Shown in pieces: positions 30,344 to 39,168 of a stretch of DNA of 49,411 nucleotides. The stretch lies in the IMG/VR virus record IMGVR_UViG_3300049218_000129, positions 1-49,411 of that record. The stretch is one strand, 5' to 3'. Numbering within the stretch: the first letter of the stretch is position 1; each line of letters starts with the position of its first letter. This stretch comes from a virus. The position numbers were made by a program, and so were the translations under genes. The notes under the pieces are model-generated. The model searched no databases. It was not told the origin of the DNA and saw nothing but the letters and a program-made list of their open reading frames with translations.

Positions 30344-31369
30344 TTAGTAAGGCAAGCTGACGATGGTAATACCCTGCGGACGGATACACCAGCCGCTCGT
30401 AATCCGCCATTCCTGAATTTCGGTAATGCCGCCATCCGGAGTTGGCGTCGGAATTTTCATCGGTGCGGCCATATCCGCATACATCAAATTCACGTCTTTG
30501 ATGTTCGGCTGCAAATCCGGAAAGGTGTTGGTGTTGATGCCCGGCGTGGTGGGCTGTTCAATTTCCGGCATGGTCAGAATGACCGCGTCGTTGCCGTTCG
30601 ATCCCGCGCCGATCAAGGTGTCATCGAAATACCAATCAAACTGATCGCCGGACGCAGCGGCTACGGCTTGAATAACTTCCGCCGTGGTTGCGGTGCCGGC
30701 GCCTGGACGCTGATAAGACGTCACCTGCACAATGTTCTGTTCGGCAAACGGCAGGAAAACGCGCTGCGGTGAAATCACCACGATTTTGTTTTTGATGCCG
30801 CCGCCGGACTGATACATGCGCGATTTCAAAGCAACGATCTGGCCCAGCCAAAACAACGCCATCTGGCCGTTGTCATAAGTCAGCACGTTGGTGTTGCCGT
30901 AACTATCCGGCGGAAGCGTGACAGCGGTCGCGCCGGGCGTGTTGAGAAGCCCTTCGCCATTGGCCGGGTTGAATCCGAACAAAAGGCCGGTTCGCGCGCC
31001 CATGAAGTGACCCTGACGCAGCGCCAAATCCTGCGCCGCAATCAAGGACACGTTTTGCAGTGACGCGCGTGCAATGTCGTGATGATCCCAGATGGCTCGG
31101 TTTCGCAACAAGTAAGTCGCCGTGCTGTAGTATTCTGATACCAGCGTCGCGCTTGGCAACGAATTGGCCGGCGATTGGCTGGCGGCAACGTTGGACCGAA
31201 GATCCAAGCGGTTGATATAAACCGCCATATCCTCGCTGCCCATTTTGACGCGCGGCTTTTCTTCCGGGAGCGCCGCAAAAGCACCGGAACTCTGCGCATA
31301 GGTAATAACCAGCCCCGGCTCCGTAAAGGAAGGCGTGACGCGGGTTTGTGCATTAAAATAGTTTGCCAT
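30344..31369 (-). CDS. Major capsid protein (DUF2184-like, HK97 fold)
   Basis: ATG at 31369 gives 341 residues. HDIARASLQNVSLIAAQDLA, FNPANGEGLLNTPGATAVTL and the C-terminal EIQEWRITSGWCIRPQGITI match capsid proteins of the DUF2184 group. Its size and its place after protease/scaffold and decoration genes fit. The start MANYFNAQTRVTPSF shows no long delta-domain, so scaffold is supplied by the upstream gene. Hexamers and pentamers of it form the head shell. Confidence 0.8.
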   Translation of the reverse strand: MANYFNAQTRVTPSFTEPGLVITYAQSSGAFAALPEEKPRVKMGSEDMAVYINRLDLRSNVAASQSPANSLPSATLVSEYYSTATYLLRNRAIWDHHDIARASLQNVSLIAAQDLALRQGHFMGARTGLLFGFNPANGEGLLNTPGATAVTLPPDSYGNTNVLTYDNGQMALFWLGQIVALKSRMYQSGGGIKNKIVVISPQRVFLPFAEQNIVQVTSYQRPGAGTATTAEVIQAVAAASGDQFDWYFDDTLIGAGSNGNDAVILTMPEIEQPTTPGINTNTFPDLQPNIKDVNLMYADMAAPMKIPTPTPDGGITEIQEWRITSGWCIRPQGITIVSLPY

Positions 31370-31381
31370 TTTGCTGGTTCC

Positions 31382-32230
31382 TTAGATCAAGATGATCGCG
31401 GCGTTGCCAGTGGTCCAAAGCAAGGACGAGCCCGCAACATAGGGGGATACGATTTTCGAGTTGGTGTTGATGCTGAGCACTTTGCATGGTGCAGCGCCGC
31501 CGCCGGCATTCAAAGTGCCAAACGTAGTTGCGGCGCCGGGGTTTGTCGCAAGCGCCGCAACAAGCGTGCTTCCCGTGGTTCCGGTGACGGCAACGAAATC
31601 ACCGTTATACCCCGCAGGCGTCATGCCCGAAACGCTGAAATACGACCCCACGGTGACGCCGTGGGCCGTGGTGGTGGTAAACGTCACCTGCCCGCCGTTT
31701 GTGGATGCCCACGACGCGGCAGTGATCACGTTAGCAGCGTATGCGGCCACATACGGGATCAACTGCTGGTTCAGAAAATCCCAGCTAACCTGCGTATTGG
31801 CGGGCAACCCGGAAAGCCCAGCCAGCACGCCAGCCGAGCACTGTACAGCCAACCGTGCGTTGCTGCCGGTACGCATGTAGTGGACATCGCCACCAACGCC
31901 CTGGAGAGGCACCGTAGAGCCTGGCGTGATTACCATGCTGCCGTTCTGATTGCCGACGCACCAGCCAGTAATCGTTGCGGCGCTGACGGAACGAGCAATT
32001 GCCGCACCAAGATTATCGCCGTTATTGCCCGGAAAATTTGTGTATTCCTGAATAGCAACGCCGGGCCACATGGGAATGGTTTCGGTCGATTTGAGAAAAC
32101 CCGCCGTCAACTCCATGCGGACGGACGGGTCATCCATCAAAGCGCCCTGCACATAGCCTTGAGTGCTCTGCAGAAAGGTGTCAGCCGGCTGGGTCGTCTG
32201 ATACGGGTTAAACGAAATTGAACCGGACAT
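31382..32230 (-). CDS. Head decoration/stabilisation protein with Ig-like domain
   Basis: ATG at 32230 gives 282 residues. An N-terminal half with IPMWPGVAIQEYTNFPGNNG and WCVGNQNGSMVITPGSTVPL is followed by an FCCH/Ig-like insertion (QVTFTTTTAHGVTVGSYFSV, YNGDFVAVTGTTGS) and a C-terminal strand region. The location between protease/scaffold and capsid is that of cement proteins. It should cap capsid threefold sites; this is inferred from position. Confidence 0.65.
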   Translation of the reverse strand: MSGSISFNPYQTTQPADTFLQSTQGYVQGALMDDPSVRMELTAGFLKSTETIPMWPGVAIQEYTNFPGNNGDNLGAAIARSVSAATITGWCVGNQNGSMVITPGSTVPLQGVGGDVHYMRTGSNARLAVQCSAGVLAGLSGLPANTQVSWDFLNQQLIPYVAAYAANVITAASWASTNGGQVTFTTTTAHGVTVGSYFSVSGMTPAGYNGDFVAVTGTTGSTLVAALATNPGAATTFGTLNAGGGAAPCKVLSINTNSKIVSPYVAGSSLLWTTGNAAIILI

Positions 32231-32232
32231 GA

Positions 32233-33729
32233 TTAGTTACCTTTCTGCACAAAACGGCCAGATTGCGGATGGCTTTTGAAATGAGACATCCACGCATTCG
32301 GATCACCGCCGTAGCGTGTGATCTGACGCCCGGCGGAATCCGATTCGATCATCGGAAACAGAATGCCCGGCTGCGCCGTGGCCGGTTTGCGGAATGCTTC
32401 GGCTGCATCGTTGTAAATCCGCTCTTCGACCAGCGACAACGCGGCGTCGTCATAAGCGTCGAAACGGCTTTCCTTAAACGTGGGCGAAAACGATTTGAAA
32501 CGCTCCAGGGTGCGTTTGCGATATGCCAGCGCAGTTTCGCCAGGCAGAGGAGCAGCAACGCGCTCGCCGGTCAGGCACGCCACGCTGTCAGCGCGGGCCT
32601 GTGTGCGGGCCAGAGCGTCCCGTTCGTTCGCCGGCACCTCTCGGGTCATCAGCGCCTCAACCGCCGCCAGACGCTTCACCAAGTCGGTATTCTGAGCGAT
32701 TAGAGCGGCGGCGTCATTGCGTTCTTTTTCGCGGTCAGCCATTTCCAAGGCCCTCTTTTCTTCTGCGGTTTCGGCGTCTTTGCGGGCTTTTTTTGCTCGG
32801 TCCATCGCGGTGGTTTCGTCGCAGCCTTCTTCCATCGCGTCTTTTCGCTCTTCCTCTTCGGCGGCGTCCAGACGCTTCTTGTAGCCGCTGTCGTCCTCGC
32901 CATCCTTGCGACCCATCCAGCGATCCTTGCGCGCCATATCTTTGCGGGCGCGATCAACGCGGGCTTTTTCTTCCTCGCGCTTCTGCGTTTCCACGGCCTC
33001 GGCGTCCTTGCGGGCCTTGTCCATGGCTTCCATGGCATCAAGCCTGGCGTTCACGGCGCGCACGTCCTGCATGGCGGAGTCAAACCGCGTGGCGAGCGTG
33101 TTGATGCCGGAAAGCATCGCATCCAGTTTTGCCGCATCCGCTGCGGCTTTTTCGGCGTCGGTCATCGTGGTTCCTTCGGTTAAAGAGGTGGTGAGTACGC
33201 CCGATGCCGGGCCGGTTTTGTCCCAAACGCCGAATTGTCCGACATTCAGAACAGCGAGGTGATCAAGCAATGACGGGTCGCCTTCGACATAAAGCGTTTC
33301 ACCGTCCGGTAGATTGTATGTTTGGCTCCCGTCCATTTCCGAAAACACAACACCCGGACTGGTAGAGAGTTGGTTTTTTTTCATCAATTCGATGGCTTGT
33401 GCGTCGTAAACCCGCGCAATGCCTCGAAGCTCTTTGCCTTTGACGAACGGCAGCATAATGCTGCCAATGGACCGTTCGCCGTACTCTTTGGAGTTTAGTT
33501 TTGCAGCGTCGGGGTGAACAAATATCAGCGGCAAACCATTGCAACGCCGGACCATCGTTGGACTTAGAAAAATCTCAGGGTCACGCCAAACGTTTTCTTT
33601 TAAACCGGCTCGATAAGCGGCACCAACACCCGAAATACGCACATCCCAAAGATACATTGTGCCGATTTTTTGCGGAGACGGTAATAGACCATCTCGCATT
33701 TGTTCGGCAATTTCCAACTCGGTAGGCAT
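32233..33729 (-). CDS. Prohead protease (DUF2213-like) fused to scaffold
   Basis: ATG at 33729 gives 498 residues. The first part (ISGVGAAYRAGLKENVWRDP, GLPLIFVHPDAAKLNS, STSPGVVFSEMDG, LDHLAVLNVGQFG) is a DUF2213-type capsid protease; HPD and the STSPG/LDHLAVL segments would hold the catalytic His and Ser. From about residue 188 a long charged coiled coil (DKARKDAEAVETQKREEEKA) forms the scaffold, then a C-terminal capsid-binding domain. An internal ATG at 33165 with GAAGGA before it could give scaffold alone (310 residues). Confidence 0.75.
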   Translation of the reverse strand: MPTELEIAEQMRDGLLPSPQKIGTMYLWDVRISGVGAAYRAGLKENVWRDPEIFLSPTMVRRCNGLPLIFVHPDAAKLNSKEYGERSIGSIMLPFVKGKELRGIARVYDAQAIELMKKNQLSTSPGVVFSEMDGSQTYNLPDGETLYVEGDPSLLDHLAVLNVGQFGVWDKTGPASGVLTTSLTEGTTMTDAEKAAADAAKLDAMLSGINTLATRFDSAMQDVRAVNARLDAMEAMDKARKDAEAVETQKREEEKARVDRARKDMARKDRWMGRKDGEDDSGYKKRLDAAEEEERKDAMEEGCDETTAMDRAKKARKDAETAEEKRALEMADREKERNDAAALIAQNTDLVKRLAAVEALMTREVPANERDALARTQARADSVACLTGERVAAPLPGETALAYRKRTLERFKSFSPTFKESRFDAYDDAALSLVEERIYNDAAEAFRKPATAQPGILFPMIESDSAGRQITRYGGDPNAWMSHFKSHPQSGRFVQKGN

Positions 33730-33737
33730 CGCCGCTC

Positions 33738-34388
33738 CTATTTTGCGGCGGTCATCCGATCCGCCAATTTTGTCACAGCATCAAATGCGCGGCTGACTTT
33801 TTCGGAATGATCTCGGTTCCAGATCGTCATCGCTTGTAAATCATCGGTTTCTTCGGTAATCGTCTCGCCGGTAATTTTTCGCAGTGCCGATTCACACCCT
33901 GGATGCAAAGGCAATGGCGGACCATCGGCGGTTGCCCAGCACCACGCGGTGTTTTCGTAATTCAACACCGGACAAAACTCGGCGGCGACCATGGCACGAA
34001 ACGTTGTGTAATGAACCGGCGTTTCGTAATCAGTAGGATCATCGTTTAGAGCGTTGTGCCATAATTCAGGATTGCCGTGTGGGCATGGTCCGGCTTCCTC
34101 CATCGTCTCGCGCTCTGCAGCTTGTTCCGGGGTTTCGCCGATCTCTAAGCGTCCACCAGGAAAATGCCAGCAACCAGCAAAATCAGAACCAGGGCCACGA
34201 CGCAGAAATAAAATTCTGTCTGTTTTAAAACAATGAAGCATCAGGCCAGCTGCTTGTATTGGAACCATGTCGTTGCGAGATTCTGATAACGCAATGGCAA
34301 CCGCTTGGTTTTCTGAATGACCCGCGCGCCTAAGTTCGGAAATGTTTTTCGATACCGTTGCTTGGGACGATCCTTTCTGCAGCGGCAT
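33738..34388 (-). CDS. Nudix hydrolase with N-terminal phage motif
   Basis: ATG at 34388 follows AAAGGAA. The first 40 residues (QKGSSQATVSKNISELRRAG, NQAVAIALSES) are a helical motif found alone in other phage proteins. A Nudix domain follows: PGGRLEIGETPEQAAERE and METMEEAG-type end (residues 79-100) fit G-x5-E-x7-REUxEExG. It hydrolyses nucleoside-diphosphate derivatives; the natural substrate is unknown. Placement inside the head operon beside the protease is odd for a nucleotide enzyme. It is 217 residues with a helical C-terminal tail. Confidence 0.75.
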   Translation of the reverse strand: MPLQKGSSQATVSKNISELRRAGHSENQAVAIALSESRNDMVPIQAAGLMLHCFKTDRILFLRRGPGSDFAGCWHFPGGRLEIGETPEQAAERETMEEAGPCPHGNPELWHNALNDDPTDYETPVHYTTFRAMVAAEFCPVLNYENTAWCWATADGPPLPLHPGCESALRKITGETITEETDDLQAMTIWNRDHSEKVSRAFDAVTKLADRMTAAK

Positions 34389-34530
34389 TAGTTTTTCCTT
34401 TGTTCAAAAATTCCCAAAATGTATCCGCATCAATCCACCATCCGCCAAAATCATCGTCACGAATGGCAACCCCCGATTTTTTCAGCGTTGCAAGCCATAA
34501 TTTTTTTTCGTCTATTGCGATGGCGGGCAA
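34330..34530 (-). CDS. Small hypothetical protein (66 aa)
   Basis: ATG at 34530 gives 66 residues (KLWLATLKKSGVAIRDDDFG, WWIDADTFWEFLNKGK). Its last 20 codons overlap the Nudix gene and its first bases overlap the gene before, so it is sandwiched in the operon. It is not recognised. The Trp-rich centre suggests a small compact fold rather than a shadow frame. Confidence 0.5.
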   Translation of the reverse strand: MPAIAIDEKKLWLATLKKSGVAIRDDDFGGWWIDADTFWEFLNKGKTNAAAERIVPSNGIEKHFRT

Positions 34531-34697
34531 AATACCTCTGGCTCCTGAATGTTCATTTGCGCGACATATGCCGCGTTCGTTGCATCAACCTCGTCGCGGA
34601 TTTTTTCCGCTTCTTTGGCTTTTTCTGCTTCGCGCCGAAAATGTGCAGCAATACGCGACTTCATGGCGGCCGCATAAGCAATCATGTCGTACGTCAT
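34512..34697 (-). CDS. Small helical hypothetical protein (61 aa)
   Basis: ATG at 34697 overlaps the TGA of the Mu-F-like gene (ATGA). The product is almost entirely helical (MIAYAAAMKSRIAAHFRREA, EKAKEAEKIRDEVDATNAAY). It ends NIQEPEVFCPPSQ. No family is recognised. It may be a small coiled-coil adaptor of the head module. Confidence 0.5.
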   Translation of the reverse strand: MTYDMIAYAAAMKSRIAAHFRREAEKAKEAEKIRDEVDATNAAYVAQMNIQEPEVFCPPSQ

Positions 34698-35512
34698 GCG
34701 GCAACCTTTCCGTTGTTTGCAACCCAGTCGCGGCCTTTAACTGTCAGCATTTCAACCGGCAGGCGGCGAGGTGAAGTGATCCATCTATAATGACAAGAGC
34801 AAAACGGTAATTGGGCTGGTTTTTCGATTTCGTCCGTGTATTTCCCGCCGTTCAGTTTTACCAATCCCTCCCGCTGCGCCCAGCTATCGCGAACCAAAAA
34901 TATTGTTCCTTGCCGCCGTAAATGTTCAGGTCGGTTTTCGTATCCGGACCGGTGAACCGCATTCCATTCCGCTGCGATGGCGCCGTTATCAATGGCAACG
35001 ATTTCAGCGACGTTCGATATGAGTTTCATACCTTGATCAATGGCAACGCGGCGCTGTTCAAATCGAAACTTTTGCAACGCTTTACTGGTAAGCGTTTTGA
35101 CATCAACTTTATCAACCGGGCTTCCACCACGAGGAATTGATGTGGACCAGCCTTCAAACCGTTGAAGCGTTTTTTCTATGGCCTCGGCTCGATGAAGTTT
35201 TATCAAAGACGCCGAAGCCAAAATGCGCCGATCAAGTTCCGCTCTCAGTTCCGGTCGCAACATCTCCAAAGTATATTTTGGTACACCCGGGACGTAGTTT
35301 AAAACCTGACCACGATTCACAATTCTCGTAAAGATAGCATCCAACTGCCGGCGCATATCAGCGTCAATGTTCTGCGGTAATTCTCGTTCAGCGGCGATGC
35401 GAAGAAGCAAAAGCCAGCGTTCCACACGTTCTTGGCTATCATAGCCATGTTCCGCAAGATCATTGACGGCGGCGGTTAGTATTTCTCGGAAAGTTTTAGG
35501 GTGCGACGCCAT
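34694..35512 (-). CDS. Phage head morphogenesis protein (Mu gpF-like)
   Basis: ATG at 35512 gives 272 residues. A helical N-terminal domain (FREILTAAVNDLAEHGYDSQ, AELDRRILASASLIKLHRAE) is followed by VAEIVAIDNGAIAAEWNAVH, HRSGYENRPEHLRRQGTIFL and CSCHYRWITSPRRLP. The H-x-C/CSCHYRW region is the typical end of minor head proteins of the SPP1 gp7/Mu F group. It is needed for DNA ejection or for portal-vertex assembly and lies next to the portal. Confidence 0.7.
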   Translation of the reverse strand: MASHPKTFREILTAAVNDLAEHGYDSQERVERWLLLLRIAAERELPQNIDADMRRQLDAIFTRIVNRGQVLNYVPGVPKYTLEMLRPELRAELDRRILASASLIKLHRAEAIEKTLQRFEGWSTSIPRGGSPVDKVDVKTLTSKALQKFRFEQRRVAIDQGMKLISNVAEIVAIDNGAIAAEWNAVHRSGYENRPEHLRRQGTIFLVRDSWAQREGLVKLNGGKYTDEIEKPAQLPFCSCHYRWITSPRRLPVEMLTVKGRDWVANNGKVAA

Positions 35513-35684
35513 AAAGGGAAAACCAAATGGCAGTCATTTCAAGGTTTAATTCATGCGCAGTATAAGAATATACCATGCGTTCGTAATTATTAGTCGCCGC
35601 GTAATAGCATTGAACAACGTGCTTTAGCTCAGCATGAAGCAGTGTGTATTTTTCGCGCAAACTATTAACAACACGTTGCGTCAT
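35496..35684 (-). CDS. Small hypothetical protein between portal and head gene (62 aa)
   Basis: ATG at 35684 overlaps the portal TGA (ATGA). The product has a helical middle rich in Tyr and His (LHAELKHVVQCYYAATNNYE; MVYSYTAHELNLEMTAIWF). Overlap with the next gene is 17 nt. No family is recognised. Confidence 0.5.
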   Translation of the reverse strand: MTQRVVNSLREKYTLLHAELKHVVQCYYAATNNYERMVYSYTAHELNLEMTAIWFSLYGVAP

Positions 35685-37147
35685 GACCGCGCCGAAAACG
35701 GAACAACAGTTGGTTCCCGATCTTCTTCGCCGCTCGTTGATTGCATTTCCATAGCTGGAGGTTCGTCTAGTTCGTCTTCCTCAAACACCAACGGCGTAGC
35801 AAACAATTCTGTCGCCTCGGATGTGACGTCTGATAACCATTGAACAAGCCGAGCTTTGCCTTTTGGACCAACCAGAGGCGCGGTCGATTCCACAACGGCA
35901 ACGGCGGATTCAAATTTATTTTTGGCACCTTTTAGTTTTTCGCTATCCGGCTCTGCTAACAAATTCGGCCAAATTGCCGTAAACGAATTTTTCCACTCGG
36001 TAAAAGCAGTGATGTATGGAATTTTTTTGTACTCAGGAAAGTCTTTATGCAGCGTTTTGTAAAACTCTTCGGACCATGCCCGGCGCATCACGATCTCGTC
36101 CATAAACGAGTAAATCGGGTTCATTTCAATGCGCTTGCGGTCGATGTAACGTGCAATTTGTTTTGCGTCTTCAGAACCCTCTCCAAAACCGGACACCATC
36201 GTTTCTTGCTCTAAAATCTTCGCCGGCATGTTTGCTGCGGTGGCGCAGTTCTTAAAAGCATTTTCCCGTGCGAACCGCGCCGGGCCTTCGATGTTTTTAA
36301 GGTCAATACTTTCAACCGAATCTTCACTGCCGATACTTAAAACGTTGCCGGTTGTTCCGGCTTGCAGCGTCGAGCGTTTAAAACCAAACATCTGCTGAAT
36401 GCGATCTGTGATAATCGCACCGGCCGATTTTATTTTAGCGATCAACAAACCGCATTTAATCGTAATAAAATTATCGGTTATTGTCGATTGCAGAACTGTT
36501 TTTAGCGGAAACAACGCGCGCTGGTAGACCGAACGACCAACAAACCCAAATGCCGATGAAGTAAACTGAATGTAAACCGGCATGTCATTCAAGACAACGC
36601 AAGTCCGAGACGGATGCCACGCCTGACCTGCAACGGTAATGGAGCGCGGTTTCATAAAATCTGGCGAGTTTGGATCTTGATCAAGAACCAAAGAACCTGC
36701 CGTATTCAAAGGGTCGAATATGTTGAAATACAAATCTGCCTTTGCAATTTTATCAAGTTCCAGCGGATCAGCCGATGACTTTCCGCGCTCACCAACACCA
36801 AGAGACGAAATTCCGTAAACCGCAGATAAAACGACAGTGTTTTTGATAATTGTATCGGCGCCCACTTTACCTATGCTGCGCCATTCTTTATTAAATGCTT
36901 CTACCAATCTTTCGGAAGGCGCGCCCGGTACGGTGATTTCACGAGGTTGGCTTTGCGCCATATTAATCGGCGTTTCCGTCATTTTTCCTCCCAAAATATG
37001 AGAGGTGTAAATCGCCTTGCATAATTGATAAGAAGGAACGTGGCCTGGGATAATCTGATCGGCAAGCAAAATCGAAGCAAGATCATTGCCAATCGGCGTG
37101 TTTCCGAATGTTGTAAAACCTCCGCCCTGACCGACTGTTCCGCTCAA
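35681..37147 (-). CDS. Portal protein (DUF1073-like)
   Basis: I prefer TTG at 37147, which overlaps the TGA of the upstream gene (TTGA), to the longer frame from 37210. The product has 488 residues. GKMTETPINMAQSQPREITV, TVVLSAVYGISSLGVGERG, VYQRALFPLKTVLQSTITD, and C-terminal ETMVSGFGEGSEDAKQIARY match DUF1073-type portals; the MVSGFGEG-S..D segment is typical. It forms the twelve-fold ring through which DNA enters. It follows TerL and one small gene. Confidence 0.8.
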   Translation of the reverse strand: MSGTVGQGGGFTTFGNTPIGNDLASILLADQIIPGHVPSYQLCKAIYTSHILGGKMTETPINMAQSQPREITVPGAPSERLVEAFNKEWRSIGKVGADTIIKNTVVLSAVYGISSLGVGERGKSSADPLELDKIAKADLYFNIFDPLNTAGSLVLDQDPNSPDFMKPRSITVAGQAWHPSRTCVVLNDMPVYIQFTSSAFGFVGRSVYQRALFPLKTVLQSTITDNFITIKCGLLIAKIKSAGAIITDRIQQMFGFKRSTLQAGTTGNVLSIGSEDSVESIDLKNIEGPARFARENAFKNCATAANMPAKILEQETMVSGFGEGSEDAKQIARYIDRKRIEMNPIYSFMDEIVMRRAWSEEFYKTLHKDFPEYKKIPYITAFTEWKNSFTAIWPNLLAEPDSEKLKGAKNKFESAVAVVESTAPLVGPKGKARLVQWLSDVTSEATELFATPLVFEEDELDEPPAMEMQSTSGEEDREPTVVPFSARS

Positions 37148-37401
37148 AACTCGACACCACGTTTCGTTAATAACCGTTGCTGGATTGCACCACCCATTTG
37201 CACAATCCAATACCGAGTCAAATCAGCATATATCGTCGAAGCATTTTCGATTGTGGCGTTTTCAGCGCGCGCAAGGTCTTTTGACCAATGCGCTTGCAAC
37301 ACCGAATCGCCTTCACCATCAAAATGCGGCAGTATTTCAGTTTTTATTTTTTCAACAACAGCGCGGAGTTTTTTTAGGTCAGAATCCACGTTGATCCCCA
37401 C
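37144..37401 (-). CDS. Small hypothetical protein between TerL and portal (85 aa)
   Basis: ATG at 37401 overlaps the end of terL by 23 nt. The product is helical and charged (SDLKKLRAVVEKIKTEILPH; ATIENASTIYADLTRYWIVQ). No family is recognised. Its position suggests a packaging or portal accessory. Confidence 0.55.
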   Translation of the reverse strand: MGINVDSDLKKLRAVVEKIKTEILPHFDGEGDSVLQAHWSKDLARAENATIENASTIYADLTRYWIVQMGGAIQQRLLTKRGVEF

Positions 37402-38707
37402 AACAAATTGCCAAAGCGTACATATGACAATCCGCCAAATCGTCCATTGCGCCAGGTTTCATGCCAATCCGAAACCCGCAAACTTGCCCGATATAGTGAT
37501 TGCGTTCAATCTCTTTGAAATTTGTCGCTTTGTTATATGCGTAATCGCTGATTTTCAACAAACCTTGATAATGATACTCAGAAACCGAATATGCACGTTC
37601 ATTTTTACCAAGCGCCGTTATTGCTGGCGGACATTCCATAACCGGCCAGCCTAAGTTACGACCTTTTTGCAGCAACACGATTCCGGATGCTTTGTCTTCA
37701 ATGTAGCAACCCAGAAACCCCATTCGAGCGCCGCATTGCTTGGCTAATATCGCGGCTCGTTGAAAAACAGTTGGCAACCAAGTTTCCAAGGTTGCGCCTT
37801 CAATTTGCAGAGCGTCCCAATCCAACAATATTAAGCGATGCGGACCGAATTGATCAAACGCATACCATGTTACACCCGTGCCGTCGTGTTGAACGCCGTC
37901 TTTAAGCGCGCTGTCGATAAACACAACTACGCCATCACAGGAGCGCGGATATGGTACAGGCTCGCCGTTAACCAGCATTTTTTCTTTGTTAAAAAATGCT
38001 ACACCCGAAAAGTCTACAAACTCTGCGCCGTATTCTTGCGCAAACACAAGCGGATGTTTTTTTGCGCGAAGATCGTCAAACATTTGATCGCGCCTGGTCG
38101 TCCATTCTTCGACGGTTTCGCTTGGTTTTTTTATTGGAATAGTCGGATTTGTCCACGACGGCGCGTGATATTGACTAAACCCTAATTTACCTTGGTTTTT
38201 CGCATCCTCACACACGGCAAACATAAAATTGTTTGGATCGACGCCGTTGGTGTTGCTTAAAATGTATGCAGTCCCTTCATAATCAAGAAGCGTCGGTTCA
38301 ATTGAACGTTCCCAGATTTCCATCATGTTTGGCTTTGTAAAAGCCGCTTCGTCAATTATGACTTTGTGATATTTTCGCGATCTGCCGGCTCGATCATCTT
38401 CCAGCGACCAGAAATCAATTCTTCCGCCTGTAATAGTTCTGTAAACACCCTCAACTCTTGAGGATGTTTTGCGAACGGGGGCAAGAATGTCTTCAATATC
38501 TGAATAAATTTCGGTCTGATATTTGTATCCAGGCGTAAAATAACCGATGGATTCCCGTTTTATCGCGCCATCGCAAGCAATTGTTTCACCAAAAAGAGAC
38601 TTTCCCCATCTTCGACCGCATCTAATAACTTTGCGTTTTCCTGGGGTTTTAAACGCTTCGACTTGGCCGGCGTGTAATGTTGGAAGTTTTATTTCAATCG
38701 CCGGCAT
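37379..38707 (-). CDS. terL: Terminase large subunit
   Basis: ATG at 38707 gives 442 residues. Walker A is CGRRWGKS (Gly31-Ser37) after an adenine-binding start (LHAGQVEAFK), Walker B KVIIDEAAF (Asp119, Glu120), and YILSNTNG serves as the coupling motif. The RNase H-like nuclease follows with VVFIDSALKDG, GCYIEDKASG and MDDLADCHMYA carrying the acidic residues. It pumps and cuts DNA at the portal. Start overlaps the stop of the TerS-like gene. Confidence 0.9.
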   Translation of the reverse strand: MPAIEIKLPTLHAGQVEAFKTPGKRKVIRCGRRWGKSLFGETIACDGAIKRESIGYFTPGYKYQTEIYSDIEDILAPVRKTSSRVEGVYRTITGGRIDFWSLEDDRAGRSRKYHKVIIDEAAFTKPNMMEIWERSIEPTLLDYEGTAYILSNTNGVDPNNFMFAVCEDAKNQGKLGFSQYHAPSWTNPTIPIKKPSETVEEWTTRRDQMFDDLRAKKHPLVFAQEYGAEFVDFSGVAFFNKEKMLVNGEPVPYPRSCDGVVVFIDSALKDGVQHDGTGVTWYAFDQFGPHRLILLDWDALQIEGATLETWLPTVFQRAAILAKQCGARMGFLGCYIEDKASGIVLLQKGRNLGWPVMECPPAITALGKNERAYSVSEYHYQGLLKISDYAYNKATNFKEIERNHYIGQVCGFRIGMKPGAMDDLADCHMYALAICCGDQRGF

Positions 38708-39168
38708 TACTCGGACGGCAAGCCGCCGGTAATTTTAATCTCAAACCCGTTTTCGCCAGTAGACAATTCAATTTCCTGCTTCGGTTTATTGATTGAATAC
38801 GAAAGTGCGATTTCAACCCCAAAATGATGACGTGGATGCGTAGGATCATTTACCCATTCCGTTACGGCCTGAACGGCTGGAGCTGCCACGTTCATCACCA
38901 TAAACTCCTCAAGCAGTTTTTTTTGCTGTTTGACCGTATTTCCCTTTAGCGTTCCCAGCATCGCCCGTTCGCGCTGCACTTCCGAATCATCCGTATCCGG
39001 AATCGGTGGAGCTTTTTGCGCGGTACTGGCGCCTTTTGCAGGAATTCCACTTGCGGGGACGCCACTTGCGGGAACGTTACTTGCCGGAATTCCACTTGCC
39101 GGAATTCCACTTGCGGGACCACCGTGACCTGGCTTGCGGGTGGTGGAACGCTGCCCACCCCTAGGCAC
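38707..39168 (-). CDS. Putative terminase small subunit with PASG repeats
   Basis: GTG at 39168 overlaps the TAG of the small membrane gene; TTG at 39204 is an alternative. The 153-residue product has a disordered start with five PASGI/V/N-P-like repeats, then a helical region (KGNTVKQQKKLLEEFMVMNV, APAVQAVTEWVNDPTHPRHH) and KPKQEIEL with a beta end. The context upstream of terL and the 'KP-Q-IEL' end resemble some TerS proteins. No DNA-binding HTH is obvious, so the call is tentative. Confidence 0.5.
   Translation of the reverse strand: MPRGGQRSTTRKPGHGGPASGIPASGIPASNVPASGVPASGIPAKGASTAQKAPPIPDTDDSEVQRERAMLGTLKGNTVKQQKKLLEEFMVMNVAAPAVQAVTEWVNDPTHPRHHFGVEIALSYSINKPKQEIELSTGENGFEIKITGGLPSE
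39041..39116. repeat. Five 15-bp tandem repeats in TerS-like gene
   Basis: Units such as GGAATTCCACTTGC recur every 15 bp (39041-39116), with three sequence types for Ile, Val or Asn codons. On the coding (-) strand they encode PASG(I/V)P repeats. The variation is mostly third-base or one codon, pointing to recent slippage expansion. Confidence 0.7.
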
